A stretch of 64,000 nt of DNA from Halichondria panicea (GCF_963675165.1 NC_087377.1:3909899-3973898); one strand, 5' to 3'; shown: positions 20,285 through 38,815, counted from the first letter of the stretch. Made by a program: numbers and translations. Notes: generated from the letters alone by a model not told the origin.

Positions 20285-20899
20285 ACTAAAAGCATATCGT
20301 AGTTTTTACCATCATTTAAGCTGTGGTATCATGCAACTAGTCAAAGATTTACTTCACTGCCACTGCATGCATGTACTTCGTTCATAATGTTCTGAGCACG
20401 TTTAGATTGAGTAATATCTTCTACTTTTGATGCATGCTATATAATTATATACGGAGGGATTGGGTGACTGATTTGTTGGGATGAGTGTAGTTAGTGTGTC
20501 AATGGGTATAAGCTAAAATTTTAATTGCTGAGTTACCTCGATGCAATGACTATAGCTCGAAGAGAAAAAAATAGAGAAAGAGAAAACGCTAAGCATGCAT
20601 GCAGGGACCAGATTATTACAGAAGAATGGTCGCTCCGACATAAGCCGAAAAAGAATTAATGCAGTCACATAAATAGGAGAAGGAGCGACTACTTTCAGCA
20701 AAAAAAAAAACATTTGTATGCCCTCTATCAGAGATAGCTAGACCTAGTCAGGTGGACTAAGATAGACTATAATATCTTTAATAGTCTTGTGAGCTATAAT
20801 TATACTCTGAGTTTCGAGGGCGGTCTGGAATAAAGACCGCCTTCCCACTCTGTTTGTTTTTGTGGTTAGTTCCACAGCTACAGTACAGAAGAGTGAAGT
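20285..20899. other. Spacer DD4-DD5, duplicated at 48862-49800
   Basis: No gene is seen. AAGCTGTGGTAT, CAAAGATTTACTTCACTGCC and GTTTGTTTTTGTGGTTAGTT are shared with the spacer before DD10, so the duplicated segment begins at or just after the end of exon 10 of the preceding copy. GACTGATTTGTTGGGATGAG is also shared with the 3' flanks of DD6 and DD7. Confidence 0.6.
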
Positions 20900-23800
20900 A
20901 TGGCAAACCTTCAGGGAGCTGTCATCAATGATCATGAAGGTTGGTTAATAGCAATTGTATTTCACTTATTTATATACTTGTACAGTAACTGAGCTGATTT
21001 TATTCACAGGGAAGTCAGATATGAAATCGAGGCCTACACTGAAGGATCTGTTGAAGGAACTTGACTCCGTTGTCACCTGGCAACTGCTCATGATCAATTT
21101 GGGAGGGAAAAAGTCTGAAAACGATAAAATAGAAATTAATTTCCGGTGCGATATTGATCGACAAAAACAGGAGGCCTTTGATAAGTGGTTGAGGAGGAAA
21201 CCTGATGCTTGCTGGAAGGATGTCATTGATGCTTTGTACGAAATGAAAGAGGTCACTCTGGCTAGTCGTCTTTCTAGGAAGTATGACTGGAAAGATCCAA
21301 GGGTACGTATAAAGCTATATCCTTGGTATATTATACACTTCAGTTACATACTGCAGGTATACGTAAGCTGCAACTTCCTAAGTGCCTCTTATAATGCTCG
21401 CATCACTGCCAGGAAAATTGGTGATATACCCTATCGAAGATTTCTTCCTCCACTTGATCATGGACTAGAATACTACACAGTTGAAGACGAATCAGTACAA
21501 CCAATGAATGAAAGGTAAAGCACCATAATAACAAAGTATAATCTTAACCTGCACACACACACACACACACAGATCAGTAGCAGAAAGGACATCTCGATTC
21601 TCACGTATCTTACTGAATTATCCACGCCCTTACAGTCTGTCCGATTTATTTAGCCGTATTGAAGAAAGTAACAGTAAAGGAGACTTCAAAGTTGGACTTG
21701 AAACAAGGTACCGTGTAATTTAAATATTATAGCGGGAATTGTTCACTAATTGGCTCGAAACCCCTCAGAAGAAACGTTTGTTCTTTTTTAATTTTCGCAC
21801 TAATTCACTGCTCTGCCCTCGAAAACCTCGAAAATTTCTCGCTATACAGTATAGATAGACTGTAAATATTTTAAGCATTAATAATTATTATGAGATGATG
21901 CTCATATATAATTATGACACTGTAATAGGACTTGTTGACAAGATCCACATTTTAAAATTACAGTACGATTCAAGGTAAACATTAATGATACTCCTTAACA
22001 GGTTTGGACGTTTGTACTGGAAACTGAAGCCAGAGATGATACTTCCTGCTAACTCAACTAGTGAGGACTGGATAAGTTCTAAATTGCTCCGAAAATCAGC
22101 TTTTAGCACCGAGTAATATGCAAAATTAAATATCACTTCGACTGTTTGTTATTCTTATATACTTTAACCAGAGTAGAAGAAGCCGATGTTGGGCAACTGT
22201 TCATTGGGAGAGAGCAGCTCGGGAAAGAGGTCACTAAAATATCTTTGACGTTCAAAGTGGAGGGTCAAGGTGAAGGGAGATATTCGGCTGTCATCGCTAC
22301 GTATGAAGATGGTGACATGTTCTATCTGGACGCTGTGTACAGAAAACCAGCCACTGAGAAGAGAGCAAGATTAAATGTTGCTCTACCAGGACGGTAAGTA
22401 ATCACATATCACAGTAGATATAGCAGTGATTCTAATTTTAATTAACAAGGACGTACGGTTTATTATTGGACCGTGCAATATTGATGTGAAGAAGACCCTT
22501 GAGTCACAGCACTGTCTCTATACATAATTATAAGTGTCACTTAATCTAACCAGCACTTACATTATAAGCTATGTAGAGCACTGAACTGCTGTTGACATAA
22601 ACCAGAGGACTCTGTTCTACAATAATTGCAGTGCATGAGCGTTGAAGCCGGCTAAGGTACATGTAGGTACATGCAGCTATATGTAAACTATATAGAGGCA
22701 TGCTGAAACTTTTAATAACTGAGTTTTAGTGGTGCATGAGTTTTAGTGGTGCATGAGACATGTACTGTGGACTAGAAATCACAGCAAAGTCAGCAAAGAA
22801 GCCCGGAGTCATAGATTTATTTTTATGGCTCGTAATAGTTATGTTCTGGGAGCAATAAACTATAAATTTAGCGTTCTATATAGACCTAGGGGCCCTTCCA
22901 TTGTTGCCGCTATAATTATATGGTATCTAGGTCCGATATATCAGAAACATGCAAGACAAATTAACAAACCCAACGACTACAGTAGACCTAGCTGAGGCTC
23001 CATCCGAACACGTAACATTTCCGGATTAACAGATATCTTTAAGCGATTATAAAGACACTCTGCACGTACGTATACATTAGCGTTAAAAGCAATTACTGTG
23101 GCCAGAAGGTAAAAGCTGCGCTAGCTAGAATTACTGTCCTTGTGATGCATGCCCAATCGACATTGTGAAACACGTGTTGTAGCTTCCACATTATTTCACT
23201 CCCGCACGCCACACTATTTTTTATCTTAGGAAGTATGACTTGAGGATATCTGACTGTACTGAGTGCATCTTGCTGGCGGAGCACCAAAACAGTATACCCT
23301 ATCAGATGGCCCGAACCATCACTGATGCTTTATGCAGACTGTGAGTTTTCTATATGCATGTTGATCACCTGATAACCCTTAAACATTTCCAGTCCTAATA
23401 AAAAACTTAACGTCATTCTTCGGGGCTCATCACCTAACAATGAGAGCTCTTGGAAAGTTGAGATCATTCGACAGCGTGTGCAGAGGCAGTACAAATGGAA
23501 ACCGGAGAAAAAGTATGTCCAGAGTTCGTTATAAATGTGTACATTGTTACATAATATATTGTGCTTTCTATGCGTCATGCAATGTATATACATGCAGGTG
23601 GATTTTAGCCCGGTATGATGTTGATGTCTTAGACTATTATGACACAAAGCAAGCTGTTGTCGACAGTGCCCCACTGAATGAAGGAGTGGATATATTGGAG
23701 TTTGACTACTCAAGGAAAGAAGTTGAGGTACGTATGTTGTGCCTTAATTACTAAACCAGCAAAATAATGTTACAGTATAATGCTCTATCTATGTGCATCT

Positions 23801-24455
23801 TGTTTATATAGCCTTCATGCACACAACAAGTTATTAGCTTTAACAATGGAAGACTTCGATGTTAAAGCTTCGTTGTCGTATAAGCTTGAACTTGCACGTT
23901 GGCCTCTAGCTTCTACATGCGCCTTTTCCTCAAGGTAAATATTTGCAGCTGAAGTGACCCTGTACCAGGAACGAAAAAATGTCATTGCTCATGCTACTTG
24001 CTATACTTAGCCTGTTTCTCCATGCTTCTACTATAAAAATATTTAGCTGAGGGTTAGCACTTTAGCTGCTCTAGTATAATTATTATAGCACTTCATGCAT
24101 GTATAACAGATATCTGTACAATTGGTTATTGATCGTATTAATGTATATATGCTGTATAGGCATAACAGTAACGTTATTGATGAATATATAGCCAGGAGCA
24201 CATGCAGTACTATAACTCTAACTTTAACTTTCCCTTCAGCTTTGGGCTCAGAAGATATTCCCAAAAAACATTAGCAGCACCCACCCCTCACGAGACAAGT
24301 ACTACTACATGGAAGGGATTGAGGGAGTGCGACTGCCTGGGGGGGAACTCAGGGAGCCGTACAATTGGACCACTCAAGAACTGTTGAGAGATTTCGAGGA
24401 GTTTCTGGGAGATGCATTCAAGATTGCTCACATCCTCGATGGATCACCTTACTAA
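20900..24455 (+). CDS. DD5: Death-domain protein, apparently intact, 511 aa
   Basis: Exons: 20900-20939, 21010-21302, 21357-21514, 21573-21707, 22002-22112, 22172-22393, 23230-23340, 23393-23512, 23598-23727, 24240-24455 (TAA), total 1536 nt, open throughout. The N-terminus is MANLQGAVINDHEG rather than MAS. The Death domain (exon 2) has GGKKSENDKIEINF and EAFDKWLRRKPDACW. The remaining 400 residues are the family's unknown module (NARITARKIGDIPYRRF, EGRYSAVIATYEDGD, DYYDTKQAVVDSAPL, NWTTQELLRDFEEF). Intron 2 is 54 nt, has no stop and is a multiple of three, so its retention would give an uninterrupted 187-codon ORF over exons 2-3. Intron 6 (836 nt) and intron 4 hold insertions. Its recent duplicate is DD10, which has decayed. 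Confidence 0.85.
21728..21852. mobile_element. Degenerate ACCGTATAGCGGG-family element in DD5 intron 4
   Basis: ATAGCGGGAATTGTTCAC near the left and TTTCTCGCTATACAGTATA at the right retain the termini. The same insertion is present in DD10 intron 4 (50602-50734), so it predates that duplication. Confidence 0.55.
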
Positions 24456-25512
24456 ACTAAAATGCTTTCTGTCATTTTAATACTTAATTAATTGTACGTC
24501 AGATGTAGCTATAGGCCACAAAGCATAATTACACTGAAGTGGTGGACTGTCAATAAAAAATGATTACCGTATATTTTGCGGGTGACCAGCCTTTTATTAG
24601 GTGAAAATTAACCTGTGAATAAACCAAATCAACAGACAATTTGACCATTTGCGTTCTGTATTATAACTAGTGCATCTTGGCAAGGAGTATTCAGTTTAGA
24701 TTTGTTTTGCGATTTTTGCTCCGAGTGATCAACCTCGCAATTTTTAGGTTTAATAAAACATTTATAATTATTATGCATTATCTGATCAACCATACATACA
24801 GCCAATTAATGGCATTCGCTCTCATTTAACTGTACTAAAATTGTATTATGCAACTGTACTTCAAGCACTGACACAGTAAGTGTACATTAAGTTGTTAGTT
24901 GAATTAACTAATACTTGTGATTCATCATTCAGAAGTGCAGCTTGCAATCGAAGCTATAATTATATAGGTACCGTACGTCCTAATTATAGCACCAGCCTCG
25001 GTTTGGACGCCCTCTTTTGTAACGCCTATAATTATACCACCACCATATAAATCTAGAAAAAAATTAATAATCATCTTTTACAGGTTCTATAATTAGAACG
25101 ATTACGATAGCTTTTTTCTAAGCTTAAACCAATTTATAGCTTGAACAGCTTTGTAATTATACTTATAGCTATAAATTATTATATCCAATGCGTGCGCATG
25201 CTGGTTCATTCGAATGATATAAATAAAATGCTCTCGGTTGAGTGCTATAATTATAAAATTATTATGCTCGTGCATTATGCATCATTGCAGATTTACTTAA
25301 TTCTTTTGCTGATATAAAATCAATATTATACATGTATTTATATACATTTATATTACTGCCGTTTGCATGCATGACTGTGCGTACACCTGTGCGCACATAA
25401 TGCATGGTTTGTTTGCATGCGTGACAGGCCCACACATTCCTTTAAAGGGGTGTCATTGTGTGGCAGAATAAACACTTCATAGCTCTATATAGCTTTTATA
25501 GAGAAGTCTAAA
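24456..25512. other. Spacer DD5-DD6
   Basis: No gene is seen. About 24576-24740 is a diverged relative of the 12987-13180 repeat (ATTTTGCGGGTGA, TTGCGTTCTGTATTATAACT). The rest is AT-rich with many TATAATTATA palindromes. Near 25431-25475 lies ATTCCTTTAAAGGGGTGTCA followed by TTGTGTGGCAGAATAAA, shared with the region before DD7, a candidate promoter block. Confidence 0.5.
25431..25475 (+). promoter_or_regulatory. Upstream block shared by DD6 and DD7
   Basis: TTCCTTTAAAGGGGTGTCAT plus TGTGGCAGAATAAA at about 40-80 bp before the DD6 ATG recurs before DD7 (31168-31220). TGTCATTGTTTCTGTTG is also in front of DD1. Promoter role is inferred. Confidence 0.4.
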
Positions 25513-28500
25513 ATGGCTAGCTATCAGCAGGGCGTAACAAGAGCTCTCGGCAATGATCAGAAAGGTTGGTACATTTAAATTATAGTTGATCTCTATATTT
25601 CCAATAATTATTACAGCTGAGTAAATTTTTCCACACAGGGAAGCCACATTCGAAGTCGAGGCCTCTGCTGATTGATTTGTTGAAGGAACTCAAGTCTGTC
25701 GTTAATAACTGGCAACTGCTTATGATCAACATGGGAGTGGAAAAGTTTGAAAATGATAAGATAGAGAAGAATTTCCAAAATGATACTGATCGACAAAAAC
25801 AGGAGGCCTTTGACAAGTGGTTGAGGATGAAACCTGATGCTTGCTGGAAGGATGTTATTGATGCTCTGTATGAAATTGAAGAGATCACTCTAGCTAGTAT
25901 ACTTACTAGGAAGTATGCCTGGGAAGATCCAAGGGTATGTATACATGCATGTGTACATTCACTCATGGCTTGTCAAATTATACATACAACTGTATTATAC
26001 ATGCATTAATTCGTTGCATGCATGCAGGTATCTGTGACATGGACCTTCTTAAGTACCTCTAAGTTTGCTTGTATCACTGCCAAGAGAGTTGGTGATATAC
26101 CGTGTCGAAGATTTCTTCCTACACTTAATCCTGGACTAGATTACTACACTTTAGAAGATGGATCAGTACGACCAATTAATGAAAGGTTTATAGCTGGGTA
26201 GAGTATTGCACTGCATCTGCATGTATATACCCCCATGCACACATATACCCACACACACAGATCAGCTGTTGAAAGAACAGCATATTTCTCGCATCTCTTA
26301 CTGACCAAACCACGTCCTCACAGCCTGAAAGATTTCTTCAGGAGCATTGAAGATAGCAGCAGTAAGGGCGACTTCAGAGTAGGATTAGAAGCAAGGTATA
26401 TATAACATATATTAAGTGCCCATTGTAATGCATTTTCAAAAAATTTCACAGGTTTGGGTCTTTATACTTAAAAATGAAGCCAGAAAATGTACTTCCCGCT
26501 AACTCAACGAACCAGAGTTGGAGGCGATCTCAATTGCTTCGATACAGGTCTTTCAACACCCAGTAAGATGCGATAGTGTTGTTTGGTATCGTTATTTTAT
26601 GCTTAAGGTACCTTAACCAGAGTGGAAGAAGCTGATGTTAAGCGACTATTCATTGACAAGGAAGTACTCGGGAAAAAGCTCACTAGAATAACCTTGACTT
26701 TTGTAGTGGAAGGCCAAGATGAAGGAAGATACTCAGCTCATATTACATCAAATGAAGATGATTTTCGAGTGGATGCTGTATACAGAGAAACACAGATTAA
26801 AAATAAAGCAAAATTAGACATTGCTTTACCAGGACGGTAAGTATCAACAAATGCACTACCTGTATGATTTCAGTTTTCACTGTGTTTTTTTCCCTTAGGA
26901 AGTATGACCTGAGAGTATCAGATGGTACTGAATGTATCTTGTGTGAACATAAGAACAGTATACCATATCAGATTGCCAAAACCACTGCACAATATTTGTA
27001 CAGACTGTAAGTTGCGTAGAAAAACGTTGGTCATCTTATTATTAATTGACACAGTCTCGATGGAAGACTTCGTGTCATTCTCCGTGGATCATCTCCAAAT
27101 AATGAGAGCACTTGGAAAGTCAAGCACATTCGACAACGTGTGCAAAGGCAGTACAAATGGAAACCAGAGAAAAAGTAAGTGGTTTTAGGTGCATGCATGT
27201 ACCTACCATATCTCTATATACCCCTAACGTCCCCTATAACCCTAACCCTCTATATACATCTAACCCCTAAACCTCAGCGTATAGGGAAATGAAAGTGAGA
27301 AAGATTTGTCATGAATAATTCTTACCCTTCTACTATATTCCCGCGTAACCATATCCCCTAACCCCCCTAACACTGTCATTTTATAAAACCGTTCATGTAC
27401 ACTCATGCACACACTCAGGTGGAGTTTGGCCCGGTACGATGTCGACGTCTTTGAGTATGACAATAATCAGGATGTTGTCGACACTGCCCCACTGAAAGGA
27501 GTGGATATTGCGTTTGACTACTCAAGAAAAGAAGTTGAGGTTTGTTGTGTATGCCTTCTTATGATTATCTTTGAGTTACTATAAAGTAGCTATATGCATG
27601 CAAAGCTCATCCCATAACTCATGATCTCGATGTGTACATATATAGCATTTGTACAATATACCTGCATGACTGTATGTACAATAGGTTATTGATCCTATTA
27701 TAGCACTTGCATAATACAATGGTTGTATACTGTAATATAACCTCTGAGTAACAGACAAGTTGGTGCAGGAAGTTTTGTCTGTTATTTGGAGGTGTCCTTT
27801 TGTTGGAAGGTTTTACTTACTTCGTTTTTAAAACAGACCGAGGCTAGTATAATTTTATTATGTCTATATTTAGGAGCCCATGCATGCAGTTGCTGGGGAT
27901 ATGTTGCTGCAAGTGAATGAATAAGCCTATATTTAACATATTCCATGTCAACATAAAGGTGGTGGGTTTGTGGTGATTAATAAAACCGGCAGTAAACAAT
28001 TGTTATAGTGGGTAATCGGTTAGGGAGAGAAAAGGCCAACGGTTTCCGGTTGTAAGGTTAGGAATTTTGTCACAACATCGATTGGCTATCTTATGAAAGG
28101 TTCAATATCTACACATCCTTCGCAGTGCTCACTTTTTAGTGCTTTTGGTTAGGGAGAGATTTGAAGAAGATCTTACGGCTAAGGTCCAAAAATTACACGG
28201 AGTAAAGCTGTCTAACTTTTGATAGAAAAATTTGTAGAAATAATTTAGTTCCGGAGATAATTGATTAAATACAATCACCCACATTCAGGGGCGTTTCTAG
28301 AGATTGAAGCAGGAGGGTGCTCAAGAGTACAGAAAAAATGGGGCGCACATAGCGAGCGCAATTTTACGCCCCCGCATTTATTTCAGCGCATCTTTCATAC
28401 ATCCAGCTCCTCCCCCATGCAGCCTTGCAGCAAAAAAGTACAGCACACTGCCCAAGAAAAGAGCGGCTCCTACTATTCTCTTCTAGAGCTTCTCTCTTCC

Positions 28501-29982
28501 ATTCTAGTTCTGTTACTATGATACTAGACAAAGCATCTAGCTACAGTAATTTTTATGTTATTACATGTGTATATTCTTGTAAATGACAATACAATGTATA
28601 ATGTTGTAGTTTGTAGCCCAGAGCAATCTATAGTACCGGTACTATAGCTCATAGTTTCCTGCTAAATACACTCAAATGGGATCTAATACATGCATAGCGT
28701 GATAATAAGACATAATTATGAGTCAGTCATCTTGTAGGATCTCCATGCACTACTTCTCCTGGGGTACATCCTATAGCAAACTGGTCAATCACTGCAATGG
28801 GGGTGTCCAGTCATTCTAGTGTTAGTCATTGCTTCTCAGTATCTCTCAGTGGAGCAAGAGGTGACTGGGAGAGTGCAGAGGATCTTGATCAGCTATTATG
28901 CATTACATAACAACAAGAGTATACGTAGAGGAGAGTAGGCATACTGTACATCAGATGTATGCGGAGAGTAACGTGACTTCCTGTATCTGTCACAAGCTTG
29001 GAATTTGCACACTGACCAATCCAAGTTTGGGTGATGTCATCTATCAAGAAAGTAGATTACATCACCCACACTACTCTTGATTAGAATGGCAATACTGATT
29101 GCGCATGCTCAATTGGGCGTGGTCATGACTTGTAATCGAGATAGAGCTGTGCACAGTTAGCTAGCTAGCTACTGAGTGATAGGATTAGTTTCATGGTTGT
29201 CTGGGAAGACAGGGGGGTGCTCAAGCCCCCAAAGAGCCCCCCATTGTACACGCCACTGCACATTTTCACGTAAAATTATTTCCCACTGTACAATAACAAC
29301 TTTTGGGGAAATATTTTTGGGAAATATTTTTGGATATTGTAGCTAATTTTATTCCTATGATTTTTATTCCTATGATTATACAATGGTATCAGCTCAATTT
29401 CTTAGAAATGTTCCAATCTCACCTATTCTATATAATAGCTACATGTATAGACTAGATGCACTGTAGGTAGAGAGTAGACTACCACAAATAATTATGTGAG
29501 TATAGTTGTCTTCATAATAAAGATTGTGCTAATACCATTGTGTATATATAGGTGAATGAATCAGGGAAAGTGCATGTTACTGTTTCTGAGAAGTGTTGCT
29601 AACATAATAGTACTGATAGCTACGTGCACAATGACACAGTACGTATTAGGCAAATGCTATTCAACACTCTCACTCTTGTCTACTCTTGCTGTATATGATA
29701 ATAATTATCATACATGACTCACTATTGCACGCATACTGCTGTATGAAACTTTAACTCTCCCGACAGCTTTGGGGTCAAAAGATATTCCCAAAAAACGTTA
29801 GCGGTACCAGGCCTTCACGAGACAAGTACTACTACATGGAAGGGATTGAGGGAGTGCGACTGCCTGGGGGGGAACTCAGGGAGCCGTACAATTGGACCAC
29901 TGAGGAACTGTTGAGAGATTTCGAGGAGTTTCTGGGAGATGCTTTCAAGATTGCTCACATCCTCGATGGGTCACCTTACTGA
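25513..29982 (+). CDS. DD6: Death-domain protein, apparently intact, 510 aa
   Basis: Exons: 25513-25564, 25639-25934, 26028-26185, 26261-26395, 26452-26562, 26621-26836, 26899-27006, 27055-27174, 27419-27539, 29767-29982 (TGA), total 1533 nt, open. Start MASYQQGVTRALGND. The Death domain has one extra Asn (VVNNWQLLM) and reads EKFENDKIEKNF, EAFDKWLRMKPDACW. The C-terminal module is the most divergent of the intact copies: TWTFLSTSKFACITAKRVG, exon 6 two codons shorter (HITSNEDDFRVDAVY), exon 7 one codon shorter, W-S-L instead of W-I-L in exon 9. Exon 10 is nevertheless almost identical to the other copies, apart from SGTRPSRDKY, which points to local gene conversion. Intron 9 is 2.2 kb with a hAT-like insertion; intron 8 has a C-rich tract. 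Confidence 0.85.
27185..27420. repeat. C-rich CCCTAA-like degenerate tract
   Basis: DD6 intron 8 contains runs such as CCCCTATAACCCTAACCCTC, ATCTAACCCCTAAACC and CCCCTAACCCCCCTAACAC. This resembles degenerate telomere-type CCCTAA repeats but is irregular. Confidence 0.4.
28286..29258. mobile_element. 0.97-kb element with hAT-like ends in DD6 intron 9
   Basis: It begins CAGGGGCGTTTCTAG and ends GTACACGCCACTG, with AGGGGGGTGCTCAAG-like segments inside both ends. CACATT lies at both borders (just before 28286 and from 29259), a probable target duplication remnant. The interior ORFs have no transposase motif. Confidence 0.55.
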
Positions 29983-30303
29983 ACTAAAGCATATCAATTA
30001 ACATTAATTTTATTATTAAATAGCGTGGTTTTATACTAAGATAAAAATTATGGTATTTATTATAATTATGCAGCTATAGATTTACTTCACTGCCACTGTA
30101 TTTCATTTAGTACGTTCTATATGACGTTCCTGAGACTGAGGCATAATTATGTTTTTACTTGTTTTAAGAGAGTATACATTTTTGGTGCATGCTATAGGTA
30201 GAGTGAACTTGGGTGACTGATTTGTTGGGATGAGTGGAAAATTTAAATTTGTAGTCAACATGTGCCAAAATCCAGCCCCCCCCCCTCCCCCTAGCAGCTA
30301 TAC

Positions 30304-30548
30304 ATGTATTGTAGCAGCTCTATATCACATCTGGACTCCAGCTATAAAGATATCATAGCTTATCAAAATCAAAACAGAAGGTATCGACATCTTATTGAGA
30401 TTATTCTGGAGCTAGAGAAGGATCCCTATATAGCTAACCAAGTTTGTAGAACTGGTGAGTGATTCACAACTGATTAATTTATGCAGTATTTGTGAATTTA
30501 TTTTTTTTAGAGATGTTACAACAAGAGGAGAAACCAAACTGTCTATAA
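30304..30548 (+). CDS. Candidate two-exon small gene, 62 aa, unknown
   Basis: Exons 30304-30454 and 30511-30548 (TAA) are joined by a 56-nt GTGAGT...TTTTTTTTAG intron with matching phase (1). The peptide starts MYCSSSISHLDSSYKD, continues YRHLIEIILELEKDPYIAN and ends EMLQQEEKPNCL. It has a plausible amphipathic helix and no signal peptide. A damaged relative lies at 37590-37976 downstream of DD7. The ATG at 30304 is a guess, because upstream exons could exist. It may also be the surviving 3' end of a longer gene. The clean splice sites and the duplicate are the main support. Confidence 0.35.
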
Positions 30549-31117
30549 AATCATTCGATTTTAAGCGAGTGTAATCTATTTCCGTTTTTTCCTAGAACTA
30601 GGCCTTGATAAATTATGCTCGGAATAATTTTAGTCTCTAAAGAATAATTGGGGCAACAATGTCCATTTTTGGTAAAGATCATTACTTTAAATTTTGCTAA
30701 CGACCTTCTCATGGCAAAAAATGGCTGAAGATGAATATTCAGTATAATTAAGTGCTCCTGATATTAGAGTCAGCAAGACTAATCATAATTTTATTAATTA
30801 TGGCTTGTGTCAGTTGAGTGCAGGTTTATGCCTACGTTTTAATTTGGAATTTTTATAATAGGCACATATACAAAAGAATAAAAAAAAACCAAGAATTGAA
30901 GAATAGAATAATGGATGAAAAAAGCATCAGGGCCTATAGCCAGAACTACACAGCTAGAGTTAACTGCACACATTATACTGCATGGGCTCAATTAATCTAT
31001 AGATAGAGTACAGTACATAGTGGAGCAATTGCAGAATCAGTGAACCTTGCAAAGCTGAGCTAGAGTCCCTTGTTTGCAATTGTGCCTGACAAAGTAAAGT
31101 GCTGAGTCAGCAATGAG

Positions 31118-31220
31118 CCCCACCCACCATAGTCATTGTGCAGGCACAAACACATGCATGCAGAGAGTCTGCCCACTTTCCTTTAAAGGGTGTCATTGTT
31201 TCTGTTGTGGCAGAATAAAG
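31118..31220 (+). promoter_or_regulatory. DD7 upstream blocks
   Basis: GAGCCCCACCCACCATAGTC at about 31115 is a diverged form of the DD2/3/9 block. TTCCTTTAAAGGGTGTCATT and TGTGGCAGAATAAAG at 31181-31220 are shared with DD6. The blocks end about 20 bp before the ATG at 31242. Confidence 0.4.
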
Positions 31221-31241
31221 TTTTTATAGAGAGAGTCTAAA

Positions 31242-37372
<6,131 letters not shown>

Positions 37373-37589
37373 ACTAAAGCGTATCAATTAACATTTATTA
37401 TTAAATAGCGTGGTATTATGCAGCTATAGATTTACTTCACTGCCACTGCATTTCATTTAGTACGTTCTATGACGTTCCTGAGAGGCATATGATTTTACTT
37501 GTTTTTATTGTCTAAAAGAGTATGTACTTTTGGTGCATGCTATAGGTAGTAACGTTGGGTAACTGATTTGTTGGGATGAGTGGAGTGAG

Positions 37590-37976
37590 ATGAGTGGAGA
37601 AATTAAAATGTGTATTCAACAGGTGCACAAATCCAGCCCCCCCCCTCCTAGCAGCTATACATGTATTGTAGCAGCTCTATATATATCACATCTAGACTCC
37701 AGCTATAAAGATAGCTTATCAAAATCAAAACAGAAGAGGTATGGACATCTTATTGAGATTATTCTGGAGCTACAAGAAGGATCTCCATAATTATATAGCT
37801 GACCAAGTTTGTAGAATTGGTGAGTGATTCACAACTGATTAATTTATGCTGTATTTGTGAATTCACTCAAAAAATGTTGTAGTAATCAGTGAGATGTTAC
37901 AACAAGAGGAAAAACCAGCTGGTAACTTAGTACAATCCTCCCCTGCACAAGTACACCCGTCCCACCCCTTCAATGT
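37590..37976 (+). pseudogene. Decayed relative of the 30304-30548 small gene
   Basis: An ORF from ATG 37590 runs through SSYTCIVAALYISHLDSSYKD and RYGHLIEIILELQEGSP and then stops at 37788-37790, where the DD6-side copy continues EKDPYIANQ. The exon-2 equivalent (ATGTTACAACAAGAGG, about 37903) now extends over GNLVQSSPAQVHPSHPFN to a GTAAGC donor at 37977. Several small indels separate the two copies. Original protein unknown. Confidence 0.35.
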
Positions 37977-38606
37977 AAGCAGCTAATGTAGGGTGAAAGA
38001 ATACTGGCTTGACTTCACAACGATTCTCATATTTTAATAAAATCTTCAGGTATAGGTTTTCTTGAACTGCTTCGCGAAGCTACACACATCAATTAACTGC
38101 TAGAGAGCACTATATATTACATGTTTCTCAAATTTTAGATGACGATGCAGTGTGTGTATTTCAAGACATATAATTGGTTCTTGTTGGAGATGCAAGCAAA
38201 ATGATGACGATTATCAGCTTTATAACTATTGCATTCCTATATACTGTGCTCGATAACTACGCTGCCAATGTAATGGTGGGCGGAAAGTCTATCTCTCTGC
38301 GCTTATGAGACTCAGCATATCAATCAAGAAGATTATTCGACTTCGACCATTTTCATATCCATTTCGCTTGTAGGTCCAGCCTCTTTTGAGATAGTTTGAG
38401 CAAAATGGTATCCTGAAATTAAATATTATTGCCCCAATATACCCCCATTCTTATTGTGGGAAATAAACTCGATCTGAGAGATGGCCTATAATTTAGCTAT
38501 GGCCTTAATTATTTCATCAGGAGATGGCCTGTATACATAATTATACAGACTACCGGTATTATGGAATAGAAAGTATTGAAATTAATGTGCTGTAGTAATA
38601 CTATAT

Positions 38607-38815
38607 ACCGTATAGCGAGTAATTTTCGGGGGACAAAATATTCGTGGTTCAGCAATATTGAGACATTTCGTGGGTAATATTTTCATGGTTGGTGCTTGCA
38701 CTGCAGGTAAAGGTAGGCAAGGTCGCTTCATTCGTGGGTAAAATATTCGTGGTCAGACCTCGAACCACGAAAACCACGAATATTTTGCCTCACGAAAATT
38801 ACACGCTATACGGTA
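38607..38815. mobile_element. MITE of the ACCGTATAGCGGGTA family
   Basis: Left ACCGTATAGCGAGTAATTTT, right AAAATTACACGCTATACGGT. The interior has repeated ATTCGTGG motifs. It lies about 160 bp upstream of DD8. Confidence 0.7.

Larger units (their letters stand above)
29983..31241. other. Spacer DD6-DD7 with a candidate small gene
   Basis: The first 450 bp are shared with the 3' flank of DD7 (37373 onward), including GGGTGACTGATTTGTTGGGA and the small-gene segment. The candidate small gene is listed separately (30304-30548). The 3' half is AT-rich and ends in the DD7 upstream blocks. Confidence 0.5.
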
